Part shown: piece by piece, positions 43,601 through 55,804 of the stretch
Position numbering within the stretch: the first letter of the stretch is position 1
Layout of the letters: every line of letters begins with the position of its first letter
NCBI RefSeq assembly: GCF_022965805.1
Contig: NC_133116.1
Coordinates: 1,674,001 to 1,738,000, forward strand
Length of the DNA: 64,000 nucleotides
Direction of reading: 5' to 3'
DNA from: Primulina eburnea
Lineage: Eukaryota; Streptophyta; Magnoliopsida; Lamiales; Gesneriaceae
Made by a program: the position numbers and the translations under genes
Notes under the pieces: generated by a model
What the model was told of the DNA's origin: nothing
Databases searched by the model: none
The model's input: the letters and a program-made list of their open reading frames with translations, nothing else

Positions 43601-44355
43601 TGCATGTCGACAAAGTCCACACCCGTTTTGTTCATTAAATGAAGAAATCAAATGAAATTTCCAAAACACACAAAAAGATGTGGTAGTCTGACTTCAGTTT
43701 CAGGTTTTGCATTTAAAAAATAAATGCAAAACTATGATACATGTCCCTGCTTAGATGTACCAAATATATGAACAATTTTACATCTACCGGTAGTTAGCCT
43801 CTTTCCCAAAAAGCTCAGGCTTACCGAAGGGGGACCAATAATAGTTTTATGATTCCAAATTTGTACGCCTATTAATATAAGAATAATGGAAACATATACA
43901 CAACACATATTACTTGCTTTCAGTCGAATAAACCACAATCTCAAACAGCTATACAATCATGAATGGACGAAAAACTGCAATATAAGCATACGGACAGATG
44001 CATATATACAAGTTCGACTTTATAATATGCAGAAAATTATGAGTAAACAATGTGAGAGTTATTTATTGTCTTACTGTAAGTTCGAGGTCATTTTTTGTAG
44101 AAGCTTGTTCTTTGATCAATTTTTCTATACAAAGAAAAATCAACGTAACTAGTTAGATACGCACAAGTGTTTTGTCAAAGCATAACTAAAAAATGTACAA
44201 CCTGCAGTACTCTTCAGATTCGAGAAGCTTCCAGAGGAAACCGAGTCCAAGGAAATCGGAAGTGTCTTCGTTTTCGCAGCTCCAGACTTAGAACCTGGTT
44301 GATACTTGAACTGTTCGAGGCTTTTCAAGCCTGACAGTCCTAAAATCCGACTCAT
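37689..44355 (-). CDS. ZYP1: Synaptonemal complex transverse filament protein ZYP1, with one in-frame stop
   Basis: ZYP1 joins homologous chromosome axes during meiosis. It is a long coiled coil with N-termini in the centre and C-termini at the axes. There are 18 coding exons, from 44202-44355 ([16 protein letters not shown]) through 44075-44124, 43392-43599, 43188-43313, 42938-43036, 41435-42111, 41094-41342, 40885-41013, 40725-40793, 40539-40649, 39828-39935, 39638-39748, 39481-39567, 38802-38867, 38617-38724, 38367-38453 and 38211-38273 to 37689-37790 ([15 protein letters not shown]). They add up to 2,604 nt, all in phase. Landmarks are [35 protein letters not shown] and the basic KRRKTK. 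Codon 704 is TAA (39547-39549), where relatives have Leu or Val, and it would remove 164 residues. All exons after it remain open. Confidence 0.93.
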
Positions 44356-45659
44356 TTTGTAAATCACGATAAAATCTGGAATTGAATCCCTAGATTTCAA
44401 TCTGAAGAGTCACAATTCAAAGTTTTTATCGAGCTTCAATTTATCGAGTCAAGCGAAATGCACTTCATTACTTAATCGAGAACCTGCGGATTGAAATGTG
44501 TGAAAATTATAAACAGTTAAATGCGAATAAATTGGTTGATCATCTCTTCATTTTGAAAATAAATCAGAATTTCTTTGAATGAGTAGAAAACTGAAACTGA
44601 AAACCTGTACGAATCGAATTTTCTCTTCTGAGAGTGTCGAGGCTTGTGAGAAGTAAGCGTATAGTTAGAACCAATGATGGGTATTTATAGATTTGGGTTA
44701 GTTGACGGTGGATCGTTTCCTGAAGCAGGCAATGATACCCTGCGGGAGGGTACAGCGAATGTTGAAGACTCGCACACAAATTGCACCTCGCACATTTTGC
44801 TTATTTTACTAAATTAAACCTCAGAGTTCAGCAGTTATTTGCTTCGAACGATTTCAAAATATTAAAAAGGATTTTTTTTTGGGAAGGCCGAAGCCACAAA
44901 AAAAAAGGAGTTTTCAAAACGCATGTTCTTGGGAAAATTTTTAAAAAAAGGAGTTTTCAAAACGCATAATATAAAAAAAAAATATTATAAAAAAAGGAGT
45001 TTTCAAAACGCATATTATATCCTTGCTTTAGTTTGTTTCGCTCATGCGACCCTTGGGACATTCTTGAAAAGGCAAGTTGGAAAATATAGATATACGTTAA
45101 GGAATATAGTAAAACCGCACTTTTTTTTTTAATTTATGTCTATCTTTTCATAGAAATTCTTTTAACGACACCATTGTTCCGTAGCTTATGGTGCTCTTAG
45201 TTATATATGACCATATCTCGATTAGAAGTTATTGCGTAAGTCATCTGATCCATCTTCCAAATAGATAAACAATCAAAAGAGCAGCTTCATCTTGGTCTTG
45301 AATTGAAAAAAGATGGTTCCATGGTTTTGAGTTTCTGCATACAGCTCTCAGCCATAAGCAGGCCCTTAATGTAAGAGTACCTTTTGGTTATTGTCAGAAT
45401 TTGGTCATGGCGTTGTTGCAAAAGCGTGTATTATCTGATGCTATAGAGCTGCTCGAAGCTTGTGAAGTTCGGCTAACTATTCTTTTTCACTTCAGAGTTC
45501 AGGCCTATTCAGCTGATAATGATTCACTATATATGAAATATATGATGGGCTTGTTCTTTAGACTGCTTGTCAGTGTATATAAACTTCATAATCTGCCGCC
45601 GTAGTTTTCTTTTTTTCCTTGTTTGCTGCAATTTTGAAGTCCATGCTTCTGAAAAACAG
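44356..45659. other. ZYP1 5' region and upstream part of URM1
   Basis: The ZYP1 5' UTR and promoter run to about 44800. Next comes a local repeat with three copies of AAAAAAGGAGTTTTCAAAAC (44900-45020). From 45240 to 45600 the DNA is less AT-rich and transcript-like but codes for nothing I recognise. No first exon of URM1 (expected to encode the extreme N-terminal beta strand) was found here. Confidence 0.5.
44900..45020 (+). repeat. Tandem GGAGTTTTCAAAACGCAT repeat
   Basis: Three copies of AAAAGGAGTTTTCAAAACGC, spaced about 45 bases apart, are separated by short A/T tracts. Confidence 0.85.
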
Positions 45660-46541
45660 TGGAGGACTGGAACTTTTATGCAATTTTTTGAAGATCCATC
45701 AAGTAAATGTCGACCTACAGGCTGAAGAAAACCAGGTGAATGTCTTCTGAATTACAGTTATTTTTCTCAACGGTAATCTGTGATTTTTTTCCCGCTAGTT
45801 GACCATATGAAGTTATGGTTTATTTTGTTTCATTTTCAGCAATTAACTATGAAACACTTGCTCTCTTGGGTCCGCACCAATTTGATTAAGGAAAGGCCCG
45901 AAATGTTTATGAAAGGGGATACTGTGTAAGTGACTCATTCATTATAGCTGTATCTAAAAAAGAGTCCTTTCTTTACAGTTGATGATTCAATTTTCAAGCA
46001 GTGTTCGGTTAGAAATTATTTTTTCCAAAAGTTGGATCTCATCAACGTGGGCCAACAATAATTTTATGTTTGAGCACGCCCATCACTTGTGAGTTAGGGA
46101 TGTAGGAAATATTCCCAGGATTAATATGTAGGTTCTGCATATATATTGGTCAGGTGTTGGGAAATATAGGCTCGGATATAACTACTCAAGATCAACTTTT
46201 GTCAAGTTGATATCTTAAACATTTGACCTCTTGTCTCGATGATCGTGTAAGATATTAATTTCTTCTCAAAAGTTTGAGTTCATGGAGGTGGGTCGAGAAT
46301 GATTTTATGTCTTCAACATTTTCATCCAAAGAAAAAAATGGTCATTGTAACCTGGCCCTGGAATGACTTTAAGCACAACGAGAATGTAACGCGTTAGTTT
46401 CATATCTGATGCACATGCAGAAGACCTGGAGTTTTAGTCCTTGTGAATGAATGTGATTGTGAACTAGTCAGCGGACAGCTTGACACGGCGCTAGAGGAGA
46501 AGGACGTCATCGTTTTCATCTCAACATTGCATGGAGGATAA
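45660..46541 (+). CDS. URM1: URM1 ubiquitin-related modifier, first exon not found
   Basis: URM1 is a ubiquitin-fold sulfur carrier used for wobble-uridine thiolation of tRNA and for protein urmylation. Three exons are visible: 45660-45735 ([20 protein letters not shown]), 45840-45925 ([19 protein letters not shown]) and 46421-46541 ([20 protein letters not shown] to the end). The essential C-terminal GG just before the stop (FISTLHGG) is present. All joints are in phase, and 283 nt plus the usual 23-nt first exon would give a normal length of about 101 aa. No such first exon was seen in the preceding 1.3 kb. Two family positions look altered (CNFLKIH, and one extra Val in ELVSG). It may be a real gene with a distant first exon or a truncated copy. 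Confidence 0.75.
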
Positions 46542-49500
46542 TTTTAATTGTGCAACTACAAGTATAGTGATTTATTTATTACAGGGAAGGTGATATGTTA
46601 TATGCTATATCAAGGATTGTCTGGTCGCTCATCTTTATTATCGACTCTTTGGCACAAGAGCACTGATGTATGGTGTATGAGTATCCTACATGAATATTTT
46701 CCCACCGAATGCATGAGTTTGATGTTAATTTTTTTCAATTCTTTGCTTTAGTTCTACAGTAATTGACTTTACTAATTTAATAATAGTAGTAAAAATATTT
46801 TTTTATTCTTTTATTTAGCTCTTGAAGAAAGAGTTTCTGCGTCCAAATAATGGGCTTTAAAAAAAAGTGCTTTGAAACAAGGACGCTTGATGAAATTTGT
46901 TCAGTGTCAATGTTTCTTAAATAAACAATAATCATGAATCAGAGTGACATTTTAAAGAAAGTATAATCAGTAGCATTCACGTGTGAGTTTATATATCTAT
47001 CTTTTGTATAACATAGGGGTTAATTCAAATTTTCTTGCATAAGCGAAAACGAAAGGGATCAAATTGTAACAGTATGCCTTTTAGGAGATGATCTTGCCGA
47101 CGAGTTCAACCAAATTAAATAGGATACAAGTAACTATGTATGTAGAGTTCAGATCCCAATCGTTTTTTGTTCCCATGAAATTTAATTTAACCGATATTTC
47201 TTGTGATGTCCCTCCAACAATCCACCCCCCCACGCCTGCGCTCTCACATGTATGGTGGGTCGTTTTTTAATTGGCATCATCCCATTAATTCGTCTCCTCA
47301 AATTTCTCATTGCACCACGAATTACTGCATTTATTTGACTATTGACATTAATCGTGCCATCAAAAAGAGTCGTGATCAAAATATGTGTAACATGATGACT
47401 TTAACAGATCGAAAAAAAAAATTTTAAAAGGAAAAAAAATTAACCAGAGGGTGATGGGTAGTTGGAAATACAATAATTACTACTCGTGGCTTGCGTTGCA
47501 GTCATTAAAAATGCTGACCCAATTAATAAATCGTAAGGGGTCATTTACAATTAATGAAATGTAACGAGAGAGATATTAATAATATTAATTTGTATTTATT
47601 ATCCTCCACCAGTATATCTCTACTAGGAAAATATACAACTCTAAACATTTTTCACCAATTCCGACATCTCCTTGGCCCAATTTTTTTTTTTTAATATTAC
47701 ATTATGTTTTACGAGCAATAAGGGAAATTTTTGATTAAAATTTTGACAGTATCTAATTAATGTTATTAGAGATGGAAAATGACGAATACTAATATTACAG
47801 TAGCTTGTCCTAATTCTAATTATGAGTTTTAATGTAATGGGCCTTTAACAACGTAACCCATTATGTAAAATCAGTCTGTTTACCAAACTAATTACAGCTT
47901 GAGCCTATGATTAGCACCAAATTAATAGGCTTAAAATCTATAGAGGACCATACCATAAAAACGTAGGGCAATCTCGCCATTAAGCCCAAAAGCACAGGTG
48001 TTGTTTCTGTACAACAAAAATGACCAGTCCTGCCCCTTTCACTGTCTGGAAAATTACCAAAACTAGTGTTGCTAACTGTTTATGGCTCATCCTAGGGGTC
48101 AGGGCGTTTGCCAAATTCTGTTAATGCTTATATAATTTAATTTTAAAAAACTATAGAAAATTATATTGTATCTGATACCGAGGATAACTACTGTTAATTT
48201 TTTATTGGATAAACCCCGAATATATTGGATTATTCCTTCCTACCTCTGGCAGTGCCTGCAGTGGTACATCCAAGGGTCAGAATTTTTTCTGGCTCAATTT
48301 TTTTTTTTTTTTTTAAATTTTTCCTCATGAGATTGAATATCAGCCATTGATCCTGTGTGTGGACACTGCCCCTACACCCAAGATCGAACTTACCGAATAT
48401 ATGGGATAGTCGATAAATCACCTGCAACCATTAAATTTGCAGAAGACTGGGGACAACTTTTCTAGGTCACAGGTTAAATCAACTCAAGTACTCAAGTAAG
48501 TGAGATGTGTGTGTTTTCTTTTTAATAATTGCAATTAATGAAGTCTGCATTAAACCATATTTCGATGCAAGATTGAATAAAAAAAATACATTTGATTTTC
48601 TCAAGTATTATTTCTGTAATTTTAGCATTAACAACCAAGTAAAACTTGTATAAGTATATATATTCCACAAATAGATATACTAGTGAGAAATGCTCAATGT
48701 AATGCAAAATTGCCAAATGCAAACCTTGTTAAGCTCGTGATATTATTTTGTAATGAATGTATAAGTTGATGAAATATGTGAGTGTTTGACTTGTAATCAA
48801 GAATTTGATTATCTTTGCCACACATTTTCGGACGAGCATATCGCACAGAACTTATCTAGTGTGATTTAATTGGTAAACATGTTTTGTATATTATTGCATT
48901 AGTCAGAAAAATTTACCGAATACACATAGAATATCACGACCGCAATTTCTCACGTCATGAAGAAAAAATTGTGATATTTTTAGGTTTCATACTAATGCGT
49001 CATTTGTGATTTTTATGGATGCAAACAAACAATTATCGTATGTACATTTCACTGATATATTTTTAAATTTATGTATATTAAAATTTGCTAAATAATCAGC
49101 GAGTTAAAATAGATTACAAGTCGTTTTAAGAAAAGACAAGATTAGTTTAAATAAATTAATAAATGATGTTTTTTAAATCAAACTACAATTTTTTTGTTTC
49201 ATTATATTATCTTTGATACAGTGGTAAAGATCAAATTTAACTCGAATTAGTTATATTTGAGTCCAAGTTTGATTTAAAGTTCAAAATTTTTGCTCGAATT
49301 CGATTTGAATTAAAACTCGAGTTTGGCTCATTCAAATATGTTCGTAAACCATTCGAATTATTGTTCGAAAATAAATATTCGAAATGTTTGAAATTTAGTT
49401 ATTTAATATATAATTATATTATATTAATGAAATACAAAAACTCGTGAGTAACTTACGAATTATCGAACCAAATAATTTGATTTTGAGTTTGATTAATATT

Positions 49501-50035
49501 CAAAATTCAATAAGATCGATTATAAATCAAATATTTATAGTAAGAACCGGAAAACCTCGTAAACATAATGGATTCAGTTATGTATTTTTAAGCTGTAAAC
49601 GTCACCGAATGATTTCTCACAAAATATTATTTTCATCTAAATTACTTTTTTTTACCAACAAAAAAAAAAACTTCCCCTCCAACGCTTTTGTCTCTCTCAC
49701 GCACTCATTTATTCCCACATTTCTATTTCTCACCAATCTTTTCTCCACTCCTTCATCGGCCTTTTCAGATTCCTCTTATTCATTTCTTCTGTTTCTCTCT
49801 CTATCTACAAACCTCCCCTCTACACTACTGTTTACTGGATTCTCACCTTATTCCCCCAATGACAAGTTACTGAAACTATTCTTGTTCGTCTCTTGAATTC
49901 TCTCCGGAGTTGAGAGAAAAAGTATGAAATAGGCCGGGAAATGCTGCCGGAGCTGGGTCACCTAGCTTTTTGTCAAATTTCCCGTCCACGAAGCTGAGCG
50001 CAACGACCCAACGGAGAGTTGCTTAAGTTAATATC
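46542..50035. other. Intergenic, PIP5K promoter and 5' UTR
   Basis: No gene seen. A T-rich repeat-like segment lies at about 48230-48420. The DNA at 49190-49400 is a degraded run of TCGAATT/AATTCGA words typical of old plant repeats. A pyrimidine-rich leader (49690-49900) precedes the PIP5K start codon. Confidence 0.45.
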
Positions 50036-53000
50036 ATGCAGGAAACCTTATTATTTTGCTTGCCAGAAGAGAAGAAAAGAATGCCAGAGCCACTGTTATG
50101 CATAAAGCTTGTAGAAAATGACAAGAAGAAAACGGATGGAGAGACTTTAGATACCGACTCGGAGAAATTCCTTGATATTACTAGCACCACCATTACGCCG
50201 AGATCAGTTGTCATTATTCCTAGAAGCAAATCACAAGGCACCTGCCGTAGGGTAACACCCACCTCCATTTCAGAGAACAACGCAGCTTATATCGTCGAGA
50301 AATATCTCCCAAATGGAGATCTGTATATTGGAACATTCTCGAACAATACGCCGCATGGATCCGGTAAGTACTTGTGGAAAGACGGGTGTATGTATGAAGG
50401 CGAGTGGAAGAAGGGAAAAGCGAGTGGGAAGGGGAAGTTTTCCTGGTCTTCCGGAGCGACCTTTGAAGGTGAATTCAAGTCGGGTCGGATGGAGGGTACT
50501 GGCACTTATATCGGATCCGACGGAGATATGTATAAAGGCTCGTGGTCCGGGGATCGGAAGCATGGCTACGGGGTAAAGCATTATGGTAATGGGGATTGTT
50601 ACGAAGGGCAGTGGAAGAAGAATCTGCAAGATGGCCAAGGGAGGTATGTTTGGAGTAACGGGAATGAGTATATTGGGGAGTGGAAGAATGGGATGATTAA
50701 TGGGAGAGGCGTTTTAGTATGGAACAACGGGAACAGGTATGATGGAAATTGGGAAAATGGGATTCCAAAAGGGCATGGAGTTTTCACTTGGCCTGATGGA
50801 AGTTGTTACATTGGATGCTGGTCTGCTGATTATAGTAAAAATAGTAATAGGACCCAGGTTTTGAACGGTACTTTTTACCCAGCTCACAATTCCAAGAACA
50901 GGAATAGGACTGAAGAAGGTTTACAGGGGTATTTTGGCAGTAAGCTATCCACTCCTTTGCTTATGGTGGGGGATGAGAGTGTAAATGTGGTGATTGGGGG
51001 CGGAGGTGGGAAGAAGAGGTCGTCTGTGGATGGTTGTGTTATGGCGGAGAGAGCTTTTCCGAGGATTTGTATCTGGGAATCGGATGGCGAATCTGGGGAT
51101 ATAACCTGTGATATCATGGATGATGTGGAGGCATCAATGTTGTATAGAGAAGGGTTTGCGTTGGATCGAGATTTGATAAAACAGTTTCGTAAGAATCCGT
51201 GTTTTGGTGGCGGGGAAGTGAAGAAGCCCGGACAGACAATATCCAAAGGGCACAAGAATTATGATTTGATGCTCAATCTCCAGTTGGGTATAAGGTAATA
51301 ATAAAGCTAATTTTGTGTTTGGCTGCTGGTCTATCAATATTGAGGCAATTGCTCGAGTTTACTTACCTTTTTGATTAATTATTTAAATTATTATTTCGGT
51401 AGATATGCTGTGGGAAAGCATACTTCCTCTGTGCGTGATCTTAAGCTGAGTGATTTTGATCCTAAGGAGAAGTTTTGGACTAGGTTCCCTCCCGAAGGAT
51501 CCAAATTGACTCCGCCCCATCAATCTGTAGAGTTCCGATGGAAAGATTATTGTCCTGTGGTGTTTAGGTATGCAATCCTCTTCGAATTTAGTTTTTGGAT
51601 TCGTGTCTTAATTGCAGTTCTTGCTATTACCATCAGAAGTTCGATATATTTCCGCGTTTGCATATTTTTGTGTATGCTCTCATTTGGATAGATATGTTAC
51701 TTTATCTGATTATGGTGATTTCAGAACATTTTACCGTTTCTGCATCCTAAAATGGTGAATTCTATTTGGCATTTTCAGACATTTAAGAGAATTATTCCAA
51801 GTAGATCCCGCGGATTACATGTTAGCCATTTGTGGGAATGATGCACTAAGGGAGCTTTCGTCTCTAGGGAAAAGTGGAAGTTTCTTTTACCTGACACAAG
51901 ATGATAGGTTTATGATCAAAACAGTGAAAAAACCAGAAGTCAAGGTTGGTTTCCTATCCCTTTGACTTGTTAAAAGTTCCAAAATATGCTTCTAAAGCAT
52001 GAAAATTGTTTTTTCTTTATTACACCATGTCCTGGTTAATCATTGCTGCAAATTTGAAGTTGGGTTATTTTTTTTATTTAGGTGCTTGTAAAGATGCTTC
52101 CTAGTTACCATCAGCATGTCTGTTGCTATGAAAATTCCTTGGTCACAAAGTTCTTTGGCGTTCATTGCGTAAAACCAGTTGGTGGGATCAAGGTACATTT
52201 ATTTTGAAGCAAACTAGCTCTGTTTTTTTTTACTAGTGTTTTGCCAAATTAGCTCACTTATCTCAAATATTGGTGAATTAGACTCGATTCATCGTAATGG
52301 GAAACTTGTTCTGCTCTGAGTATCGAATACATAGAAGGTTCGACTTGAAAGGATCATCCCATGGACGCTCAACCGAGAAGCCTGAGCGTGAGAGAGATGA
52401 AACCACCACTCTCAAAGATCTTGATCTAAACTTTGTATTTAGGCTTCAGACGAACTGGTATCAAGAAGTTATAAAGTGAGTATGTTACATCTCTTGTTAC
52501 AGCAATATTATTCTATTTCACAATATTGGCTTTTTTCTAACTCGATAAACTTATTTCTCTAGACAAATCGAACGTGATTGTGAATTCTTGGAGGCTGAGG
52601 GAATCATGGATTACAGTCTTTTAGTTGGTCTTCATTTCCGTGACAATAATTCTGCAGAAAAAATTGGTTTGTCACCTTTTTTGTTGCGTACAGGTAAATT
52701 TTCATAATTTTTTTGCTATACCTAGTTAATGCATTGGTAATTATTATTCATCATTTCTTGGATTTAAAGGTTGCTCATATCACCCTCAGGTAACAATGGT
52801 TCTTATCAAAATGAGAAATTCATACGCGGCTGTCGATTTCTTGAAGCAGAACTTCAAGACATGGATCGGGTGTTAGCCGGCAGGTGTGCATGTTCAACAT
52901 ATGTAAATACGTATTGGATTCTTAATTGTGTGTTAAATTTGTCACGAGGACTTAGATATTTCTCTCTAGCGTGACCCCCCAAATTATTTTCTTCTAATAT

Positions 53001-53702
53001 AATAGAGAAAACTGCAGATATGAATGTTTTAATTAGCAATATTCCTTGTCATTTAATTTTCCTTCAATTATTTTAGCATGGTAGTTGGAATAATTGCAAG
53101 GTCATCTGGCCGTGGTGGCAATATTGTTTAGGCATTTTATTAGTAGACAGTTGTTTGTGGGGCACCTTATTATTGCCTTTTGGGATAAGAGCAAGATCTC
53201 AGTCCAGTCCTGTTTAATTTTTTACCCCATTTATAACAAATATTGATGGAAATGACCCCAGGATTTTGGTTTGAGGGTGGCTATTCTGCATCTTTTGGGG
53301 CAAATTTACATTTGTTGGCATATTTTTTGTTATTGTATATATATTTTTCGTGACTGAGTTGTAAGGTTGTGGTCGATTTTGCTCTTGATCAGGAAGCCAT
53401 TGATCAGACTTGGAGCTAACATGCCAGCACGGGCAGAACGAGTGGTTCGGAGGAGCGATTTTGATCAGTATACACCAGGTGGATTCAACAATTTGAGACC
53501 TTCCCGGAGCGGTGAAATCTACGAAGTTGTCCTCTATTTTGGAATTATCGACATTTTACAAGACTATGATATTAGCAAGAAACTTGAGCACATGTACAAA
53601 TCCTTACAGGTCAAGTCTACTTCAATTTCAGCAGTTGACCCAAAACTATATTCCAAAAGATTTCGAGATTTTATTGGGAGAATATTCATTAAAGATAGGT
53701 GA
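50036..53702 (+). CDS. Phosphatidylinositol 4-phosphate 5-kinase with MORN repeats
   Basis: Makes PI(4,5)P2 from PI4P at the plasma membrane, guiding polar growth, endocytosis and actin. Eight exons (50036-51294, 51403-51567, 51779-51944, 52082-52192, 52282-52475, 52563-52693, 52790-52883, 53393-53702) give 2,430 nt, 809 aa, with no break. Residues of about 85-270 hold seven MORN repeats and part of an eighth (for example [35 protein letters not shown]), the plant-specific membrane-targeting module. The kinase part has [10 protein letters not shown] (ATP-binding lysine), [41 protein letters not shown] and an activation loop ending [16 protein letters not shown]. This matches subfamily B of plant PIP5Ks (Arabidopsis PIP5K1-9). 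Which paralogue it is cannot be settled by eye. Confidence 0.97.
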
Positions 53703-54973
53703 CACTACTTGAGGCAATACCAAGAGGGATGTATCTAAAGATTCTCTGTTGAATCTCTGGGAACGAGGATTTTTGCCAACAATTCAGGGATCGGAGGGAG
53801 AAGAATTGAGGTCTGAATTTGGCTGAATTTTGTGGATCAGCCGTTATTGGAAGTAGGTCTGTTTTGTGCATCAAAATTAATTGGTCTTTGGGACACTTTT
53901 GTGTTATTGTTTTCATCAAAGATAAGGTATAGTGAACAGAGCAAGTACTTGCCTCCAAAGAAAAAGATTCAAATAATGGGAGTGGGGGATAAGTGTACAG
54001 TTATACGGGAAAAAAGTGGTGGAAATTATGAGATTTTTTTGTTGAGATTTCCGAGCTCTCGTTCTGAGATCCCCACACCCTCTCCAGTCTTGTTTTCCTT
54101 TTTTTTCATTTCGATTTTTTTTATAACTGAACTTGGCAAAATTTTAAGATTGTTAATATTTCACCAACAAAGATAGGCAATACTTGATTTTGTGAAAATA
54201 TTTTGTTCCGACAATAAATTAGGTAAATTGAAGTTTGTGTACTAAGCTTTTACTCCGCATTTGCTTTTATTTTTGAATGTGACAATGGAAGAGTTGTAAA
54301 CGCATGAAAAGAAGAGAAAGCAAATGTTAAAGAAACGCTTCAATTTGAAACTTAAAATAAGATAATGTTTTGCTTCTTTTGAAAAAATATCTGATTAGGC
54401 CCCTCCCTTGAATATTTCTTACTAAAGTAAATAATTCAAATACACGCTAATGATTCACACACTTCTCCTGTGGAGCACACTACTTGGAGCAACTTCAATA
54501 TTTCTACTTCCTGGATTGACATTAATAATCAAATTCTACCACTTATTCAAATGTTTTAAAAATCACAATATTATTTATGTATCCAATATTCATCGACCCA
54601 ACTAGACAAATCCCTGAGAGTTATCTGTTTTTTCCAAATAAAAAAAAATATATATAGATATATATAGAGTAGTGTTTGAGGTCAAAGTTTTTCAGTGGTC
54701 AGGGTGGATGAGGCCCATCCAGTTGTCTTTTTGACCTTTGGTGCTCTTTTTTCAGGGGATCTTCTTTCGTCTGTTACCTCAGATCCTACTGTCTCATTCG
54801 CTCCCCACTGCTTTTTTCCTCGCACAACTCCCCGCCACTGTAATAAAAAAGTAATTTGTCGATAATAATCACACAATTTATGTTGCGCGCTTTAATCTTC
54901 AACATATTCACGATTGGCATTTGGGATCATTATTACCCCTAACTAACACATTGGATACATCCAATCTTAGATT

Positions 54974-55110
54974 AAGAGACGGTTTCACAAATTTTTATCG
55001 ATCTTTATCTGTGAGACGTGTCAAAAATAATATTTTTTCATATATGATTCAACTAAGACATTTGTCTCACAAAATACGACTCGTGAAACCGTCTCACACA
55101 AGTTTTTGTC
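54974..55110 (+). repeat. GTGAGAC palindromic repeat, copy 5 (shortened)
   Basis: AGAGACGGTTTCAC at the start, GTGAAACCGTCTCACACAAG at the end and TGTGAGACGTGTC inside. The CAATAAAAAGTAATACT core is largely deleted. Confidence 0.75.
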
Positions 55111-55587
55111 TTAATTTTAAATAAAGAAGACTCTAAATGACTACAATCTAGTCAGTTTTATTTATTTTTATTTTTTAAAAATTTTGAGGTTAAATATTAA
55201 GCGTGTCCAGAGTAATTATATCATTTCTCACTTGTTATATTAGAGTTAAATTTCGAATTTAATATTTCATTACATTAATGATTAATCGTATTTTTCAAAA
55301 TGGTAGTTGTAGCATGCATGCATGCATTGATTACAACCTTATGGCCTCAAGTGACATGAAGTCTGAATTTGATTTTTTCTAAGGAATGAATTTGATACTT
55401 TTGTATATGACTTTAAAATAAATCAATTGATTTGAAATTCAGTCTTTTTTTATTATTATTATTATTTCTATCTTCCAGCTTTAAAGGTAAATACATAAAA
55501 TCACAATTCACCTATTCTTGATATTATAATCTCATGAAATTTTTTAATTACTAACGTACACTGAAAAATAAGCTCGGTTTGATTTAC

Positions 55588-55804
55588 CTTATCCATATCA
55601 GTTCCATTTTCTTTGTTTGGCTTGCACTTTTTGGCAACACCACTCCAGTTCTGCAGGAAGTCCATAATTTAACTGAGTCATGTTGACCAAATGTAGTTTG
55701 CATAGAATCGAAGCAAGAGCAATTCGTACCGGATTAGGCTCCGTAGATCTGTCAACATGAGTTGCATCTTCTTCAATGACCGGGGAAGAAGGATTACGAG
55801 TGAT
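55588..55804 (-). other. Possible orphan exon pair
   Basis: On the minus strand two short segments, 55730-55804 (25 codons, ITRNPSSPVIEEDATHV...) and 55588-55650 (21 codons, NWSGVAKKCKPNKENGTD...), are each bounded by AG before and GT after. They join in phase, and their base composition is coding-like. I do not recognise the protein and found no partner exons nearby. This could be a gene fragment or chance. Confidence 0.25.

Noticed and set aside
46020..46340. Repeated AAAAGTT(T/G)GA...ATTTTATGT segments in the second visible URM1 intron
   Set aside because: They look like ends of an old inserted repeat, but copies are too diverged and no target duplication could be found.
49444..49896. 150-codon frame before PIP5K
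   Set aside because: It covers the pyrimidine-rich leader; there is no recognisable protein and a stop separates it from the kinase.
50270..51255. Antisense frames of up to 123 codons opposite PIP5K
   Set aside because: They are reverse readings of the MORN-repeat exon and show a periodic composition that mirrors it.
54682..54876. Basic minus-strand frame (GKKQWGANETVG, SPEKRAP) possibly from an old retroelement
   Set aside because: Too short and without a diagnostic motif; repeat origin is possible but not supportable.
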